DNA from: Boswellia sacra
Taxonomy: Eukaryota > Streptophyta > Magnoliopsida > Sapindales > Burseraceae
Length of the DNA: 64,000 bases
NCBI GenBank assembly: GCA_013180625.2
Contig: SNVD02007156.1
Location: forward strand, 62,001 to 126,000
Direction of reading: 5' to 3'
Below are positions 62,786 to 64,000 of the stretch, piece by piece (position 1 is the stretch's first letter; every line of letters begins with the position of its first letter). The notes beneath the pieces are model-generated. The model ran no database searches and was not told the DNA's origin. It saw nothing but the letters and a program-made list of their open reading frames with translations. Made by a program: the position numbers and the translations under genes.

Positions 62786-64000
62786 GTATCTTCACTTGAC
62801 ACATTCATCGACATTTATATTGGGTTGTGTTTGGCAATTTAACATCTTATTAGACACTTGTATATTATCTCTTGATAATTATCTTGTAATGTTGAGCTAT
62901 TAAGCAAACAGACCTGACAACACCTTGCTTGATAGTTCAACACTTGGTTATGCGCTAAAAAAAAACTAAGGTTTGGTTATTTCTCATAATAATCTTTAAT
63001 TATTTTTTACGTTTTTTCAAAAATAGAATTATGAAGAATCTTTTAAATTTTTTACATATGGCCAAAAGTAAAACAAAAAAGGAAAATAATTATGCTAGCT
63101 TACTTAAAAAGTGGGATTGAGATGATGACTTATGTTAGAGAAATTTTAAAAATAACTAAAGTTACAGCGACTTTTTTTTAAAAGAATCACTTTTTTAAAA
63201 AAATTACATGCTATAGCTTTCTATTATGCATTTATTTTTGGCTTTAAAGTTGTACAGAGTTGTAGAGCGGAGGAATATAATCTTGAAACATGTAAATTTT
63301 TTAAAAGGTGTTATTTTTGGAATCACCTCTATAATTCGGATTATTTTTTAGTTTTTTGAATAATATTTCTATTGGTACCCAAATTTCTAACTCTTATCTG
63401 GTTGCAAGAATGAAAATAAATAAATTAGATAGATGCTATGTTGATTATGTAATAGTCTTTTTAGGACAATACCATGTGGACTGTCATGTGTTATAGTGAA
63501 TTTATGTGGTATTGATGAGTTGGCATTTTGAGAGAACAACAAAAATTGTAATATTTTAGTTTCCTGTTTTGAAACTACTTTCGTTTTGTATAACTTAACT
63601 GGATATTGTTTCCAGATTTAAATTTACTTTAAGAAAGTTTTGATTTGATCTCACTTTAAGAATATAATTATATCTTATTGATTTATTCAAATTCCTAACA
63701 CGATTTGTCTTTCCTATATGTATAAGATTTGCAAGATAATTTTATTGGGAAAGATATGGAAGAATACTTATTCAATAAGGAAAGGTTGCTGGACAAGTTG
63801 CATAAAACTAGGAAACTTATGCTTACGGTTTGTAATGTTTTTTCAGCAAGCTATATAAGTTTAGCTTGAGTGTGATAAGTCTTATTCACTTATCATGTTT
63901 GTGATCAACTAAAAGAGTGTGGTTATCTGATTGGGAACGTATAATACAATTTGAGGGGCACTCAAATTGTGGGGGTGCAGCAAAGGAAGAAGTTGGTTTA
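62780..64000. other. Intergenic end of window; possible LTR-like sequence near the edge
   Basis: No coding exon is visible. From about 63590 complexity rises, and CAAGCTATATAAGTTTAGC (63848-63866) resembles an LTR or gene promoter TATA region on the plus strand followed by leader sequence to the window edge. Without the continuation it cannot be classified. Confidence 0.25.

Noticed and set aside
1..64000. CRISPR arrays, tRNA, rRNA, riboswitches, operons
   Set aside because: None seen; the window is plant nuclear DNA and all regular repeats are microsatellites, tandem repeats or transposon ends.

Overview
This window is AT-rich nuclear DNA from a flowering plant, most likely a eudicot. The evidence is GT-AG introns, plant-specific protein families and a dense layer of plant-type DNA transposons, MITEs and LTR-like relics. 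No bacterial, organellar, rRNA, tRNA or CRISPR signal was seen. I cannot name the species from sequence alone.

Three genes look intact. (1) 17992-26470, minus: a 15-exon gene for a 1019-residue polytopic membrane protein with a calcineurin-like metallophosphoesterase core. All exon phases close. (2) 42556-46235, minus: a two-exon myosin-binding (MyoB / GTD-binding, DUF593) protein of 1041 residues. (3) 53338-55593, plus: a single-coding-exon MUSTANG-type gene of 751 residues, a domesticated Mutator transposase, with a 5'UTR intron. A fourth locus, 57441-60245 minus, is an ankyrin/PGG (ACD6-like) gene that has become a pseudogene through at least four frameshifts and one nonsense codon; only its last (PGG) exon stays open. 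A short FGGY-type carbohydrate-kinase start-of-gene fragment lies near 61670-61735.

Mobile DNA fills most of the rest. 1-1384 looks like one end of a CACTA-type element. 4595-10506 is bounded by two 583-bp direct repeats (LTR-like) around a non-coding interior that carries a TIR element (7910-9380), itself holding an hAT-like MITE (8408-8920). 11635-15900 is a decayed Mutator (MULE) transposase interrupted by another insertion. 30093-38888 is a nearly complete 8.8-kb MULE with ~125-bp terminal inverted repeats, subterminal arrays of a CGAGTGTC motif, a divergently arranged decayed transposase on the minus strand and a DUF1985/Ulp1-type cysteine protease gene on the plus strand. Three MITEs (29369-29544, 39568-39780, 51202-51385) have TIRs, two with perfect 9-bp target duplications.

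The window thus shows three stages of Mutator evolution within 45 kb: a dead transposase, a protease-carrying composite element, and a host gene domesticated from a transposase whose catalytic acidic residues still appear present. The host genes show no operon-like or pathway link to each other; their proximity is ordinary plant gene order.
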